Origin: Deltaproteobacteria bacterium
Lineage (GTDB): Bacteria > Desulfobacterota > B13-G15 > RBG-16-54-18
DNA: 8,003 nt
Assembly (NCBI GenBank): GCA_003646745.1
Contig: QMLM01000068.1
Span: forward strand, 1-8,003
Reading direction: 5' to 3'
The notes beneath the pieces are model-generated. The model saw only the letters and a program-made list of their open reading frames with translations, did no database searches and was not told the DNA's origin. Of the stretch, positions 6,898-8,003 are shown piece after piece. The translations under genes and the position numbers were made by a program. Numbering within the stretch: the first letter of the stretch is position 1; each line of letters opens with the position of its first letter.

Positions 6898-6909
6898 TGA
6901 TATATATCA
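6898..6909. promoter_or_regulatory. Perfect 12-nt palindrome resembling a CRP/FNR-family site
   Basis: TGATATATATCA is a perfect palindrome in the dctQ-dctM gap. With its minus-strand flanks it reads TGTGA, six bases, TCATG, matching the CRP form TGTGA-N6-TCACA at 8 of 10 half-site bases, and GTGAT-N4-ATCAT matches the FNR form TTGAT-N4-ATCAA at 8 of 10. An operator inside an operon is unusual, and AT-rich palindromes arise by chance, so it is a candidate only. Confidence 0.3.
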
Positions 6910-6917
6910 CAAAACCC

Positions 6918-7421
6918 TCATTCCTCCCACCTGTACCACGCCTCTGCCCCTCTGGTTATTACTAATAAGATATCTACCACAAGGACCAAACAGACTATAG
7001 CAGCAGAGAAGGCAATCCCATACAGCACTGGGAAAAAAGGTAGTTGCAGGGTTAACGACACCTCTCCTGAAGTACGCAAATCATCGCCATATCTTGCACA
7101 CTCCCAAGCGAGCAGCGCAAACAGTACAACACTAAGGAGATGCGTGATAAGGTAGATAACTTCTTGAACACGAGAGGAAAACTTCGTAACCACTACCTGT
7201 ACAGCTACATGGCCTCGTTCAATAGTGGTCTGGGCCATGGCAAAGCCCGCTACCACCGCACCTAAAAAGCCTACGATTTCATAGGTGCCAAGGATAGGAC
7301 GTCTAAAAAGCCGCAAGAGTATATCTGCACTGGTGAGACCCATCATCCCTACCAGACACCACCCGGCCACCCAATTAAGCATTTTGGCCAACCAACTGGT
7401 CAATCTTGTAAAACCCCTCAT
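6918..7421 (-). CDS. dctQ: TRAP transporter small permease, DctQ subunit
   Basis: A 167-residue membrane protein with four predicted membrane segments, near residues 15-32, 48-68, 88-107 and 131-154, the standard DctQ topology. Family marks are ADILLRLFRRPILGTYEIVG (32-51), the RGHVAVQVV motif after the second segment (69-77), and TLQLPFFPVLYG (124-135) before the last. It associates with DctM to form the membrane domain and helps the binding protein dock. The ATG at 7421 is preceded by a modest AGGG 9 nt upstream. It lies 78 nt after dctP across a strong hairpin and 75 nt before dctM. The weak ribosome site and the hairpin would keep its level below that of the binding protein, as is usual for such systems. 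Confidence 0.95.
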   Translation of the reverse strand: MRGFTRLTSWLAKMLNWVAGWCLVGMMGLTSADILLRLFRRPILGTYEIVGFLGAVVAGFAMAQTTIERGHVAVQVVVTKFSSRVQEVIYLITHLLSVVLFALLAWECARYGDDLRTSGEVSLTLQLPFFPVLYGIAFSAAIVCLVLVVDILLVITRGAEAWYRWEE

Positions 7422-7441
7422 AGCTAGCTACCCTGCTAAAC

Positions 7442-7494
7442 AAATGAGGGGATCGCTGCATCTCGTTGTTGAATTGACAGCGACCCCCTCATTT
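7442..7494 (-). terminator. Strong intercistronic hairpin between dctP and dctQ (attenuator or stability element)
   Basis: Arms 7442-7458 and 7478-7494 pair over 17 positions around a 19-nt loop. In RNA all positions pair, one as G-U. It begins 5 nt after the dctP stop, and the 3' arm ends in CATTTGTTTAGC, a short, interrupted U-run. This fits a leaky terminator or a 3'-end stabilising hairpin that lets dctP accumulate above the permease genes, a common arrangement for binding-protein operons. Full termination is unlikely because dctQ follows directly in the same direction. Confidence 0.65.
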
Positions 7495-7499
7495 ATTGT

Positions 7500-8003
7500 T
7501 TACTTTTTAGCACATTTTTTGATCAATTTTTTTATCGCCTTCACATACTTCTTCCCAGGCAACCCTTTGCTCTCGACCTTTTTGATATATCCATCGATGA
7601 CGGGCTGAACGGCCTTAGCCCAACGGGCGCTCTCCTTCTTAGAGAGTGGAATAATCTTGTTGCCCAGGCTGAGGGTGAACTTCCGGCCCTCCCTATCGCT
7701 GGAATCCCACGCCTCACCATGTTTGGCAATCCACTCGGCGCTGACCTCATCAAAGACCTTTTGTACATCTTTGGGCAGGGAGTCCCACTTCTTTTTATTC
7801 ATCAAGACATAAAACGCAGAGGTATAACCGATGCTATAACACTCGATGGTATACTTAATTACCTCGGCCTGCTTCCACCCCTTTAATACCTCGATAGGGC
7901 TGAAGGTGGCCTCTACGACACCCTTCTGGAGCGCCTCGTAGGTCCCACCCTGCCCCATCGCAACGGGCACAGCACCAAGGGCCTTCGCCACCTTTGCACT
8001 GAA
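7500..8003 (-). CDS. dctP: TRAP transporter solute-binding protein, DctP family, C-terminal half (5' end beyond window)
   Basis: The last 167 residues of a periplasmic solute-binding protein. The frame runs open through the right edge, so the GTG at 7991 is an internal codon and not a start. DctP proteins are about 330-350 residues, so about half is missing, including the signal peptide and the conserved arginine that grips the substrate carboxylate. The visible part has the typical AKALGAVPVAMGQGGTYEAL (6-25) then QKGVVEATFSPIEVL, followed by the GYTSAFYVLMNKKKWDSLP segment (59-77) and a lysine-rich end. Most relatives have E-x-Y and GVVDG where this protein has GTY and GVVEA. It delivers its ligand to DctQ/DctM. 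The ligand is unknown. The conserved position of the gene just upstream of dctQ supports the call. Confidence 0.95.
   Translation of the reverse strand, partial: FSAKVAKALGAVPVAMGQGGTYEALQKGVVEATFSPIEVLKGWKQAEVIKYTIECYSIGYTSAFYVLMNKKKWDSLPKDVQKVFDEVSAEWIAKHGEAWDSSDREGRKFTLSLGNKIIPLSKKESARWAKAVQPVIDGYIKKVESKGLPGKKYVKAIKKLIKKCAKK

Noticed and set aside
7500..7991. A complete small protein starting at GTG 7991
   Set aside because: The frame remains open to the window edge with residues that continue the DctP consensus (FSAK before VAKALG), so this is the tail of a larger gene.
1..8003. tRNA, rRNA, CRISPR array, insertion sequence or other mobile element
   Set aside because: No cloverleaf-like sequence, regularly spaced repeats, transposase motifs or flanking terminal repeats were seen. 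Coding sequence fills nearly all of the window.

Overview
All genes in this window read leftward on the minus strand, with short gaps or overlaps, so transcription runs from the right edge (8003) to the left edge (1). In reading order they are: the C-terminal half of a TRAP solute-binding protein (dctP), the TRAP small permease (dctQ), the TRAP large permease (dctM), two paired subunits of the benzoyl-CoA reductase / 2-hydroxyacyl-CoA dehydratase family (BcrC-like, then BcrB-like), an iron-sulfur flavoprotein of the NADPH-dependent FMN reductase superfamily, a B12-binding-type radical SAM protein, and a FabG-like short-chain dehydrogenase that loses about its last dozen residues at the left edge.

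The gene set points to a strict or facultative anaerobe. The oxygen-sensitive [4Fe-4S] acyl-CoA reductase/dehydratase subunits, an iron-sulfur flavoprotein and a radical SAM enzyme lie together behind a TRAP organic-acid importer. Many AGG/AGA/ATA codons, GGAGG-type ribosome sites and balanced base composition would suit an anaerobic Desulfobacterota (old Deltaproteobacteria) or similar lineage. The taxon cannot be fixed from sequence alone.

A working model (inference): the TRAP transporter imports an organic acid, probably aromatic or hydroxy/dicarboxylic. After CoA activation by an enzyme encoded elsewhere, the BcrC/BcrB-like pair performs a low-potential reduction or dehydration of the acyl-CoA. 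The flavoprotein may handle electrons, and the SDR may oxidise or reduce a 3-hydroxyacyl/3-oxoacyl intermediate. The role of the radical SAM protein is not evident. The ATPase/activator subunits (BcrA/BcrD or HgdC type) that normally energise this family are not in the window.

The intergenic gaps are short but structured. A 17-bp hairpin lies between dctP and dctQ, a 12-nt CRP/FNR-like palindrome between dctQ and dctM, a 14-bp hairpin overlapping a consensus TTGACA between dctM and the bcrC-like gene, and a possible promoter plus a start-proximal hairpin before the radical SAM gene. The ribosome sites favour shorter ATG starts for both reductase subunits than the longest open frames allow. 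No tRNA, rRNA, CRISPR array, insertion sequence or gene on the plus strand is supported.
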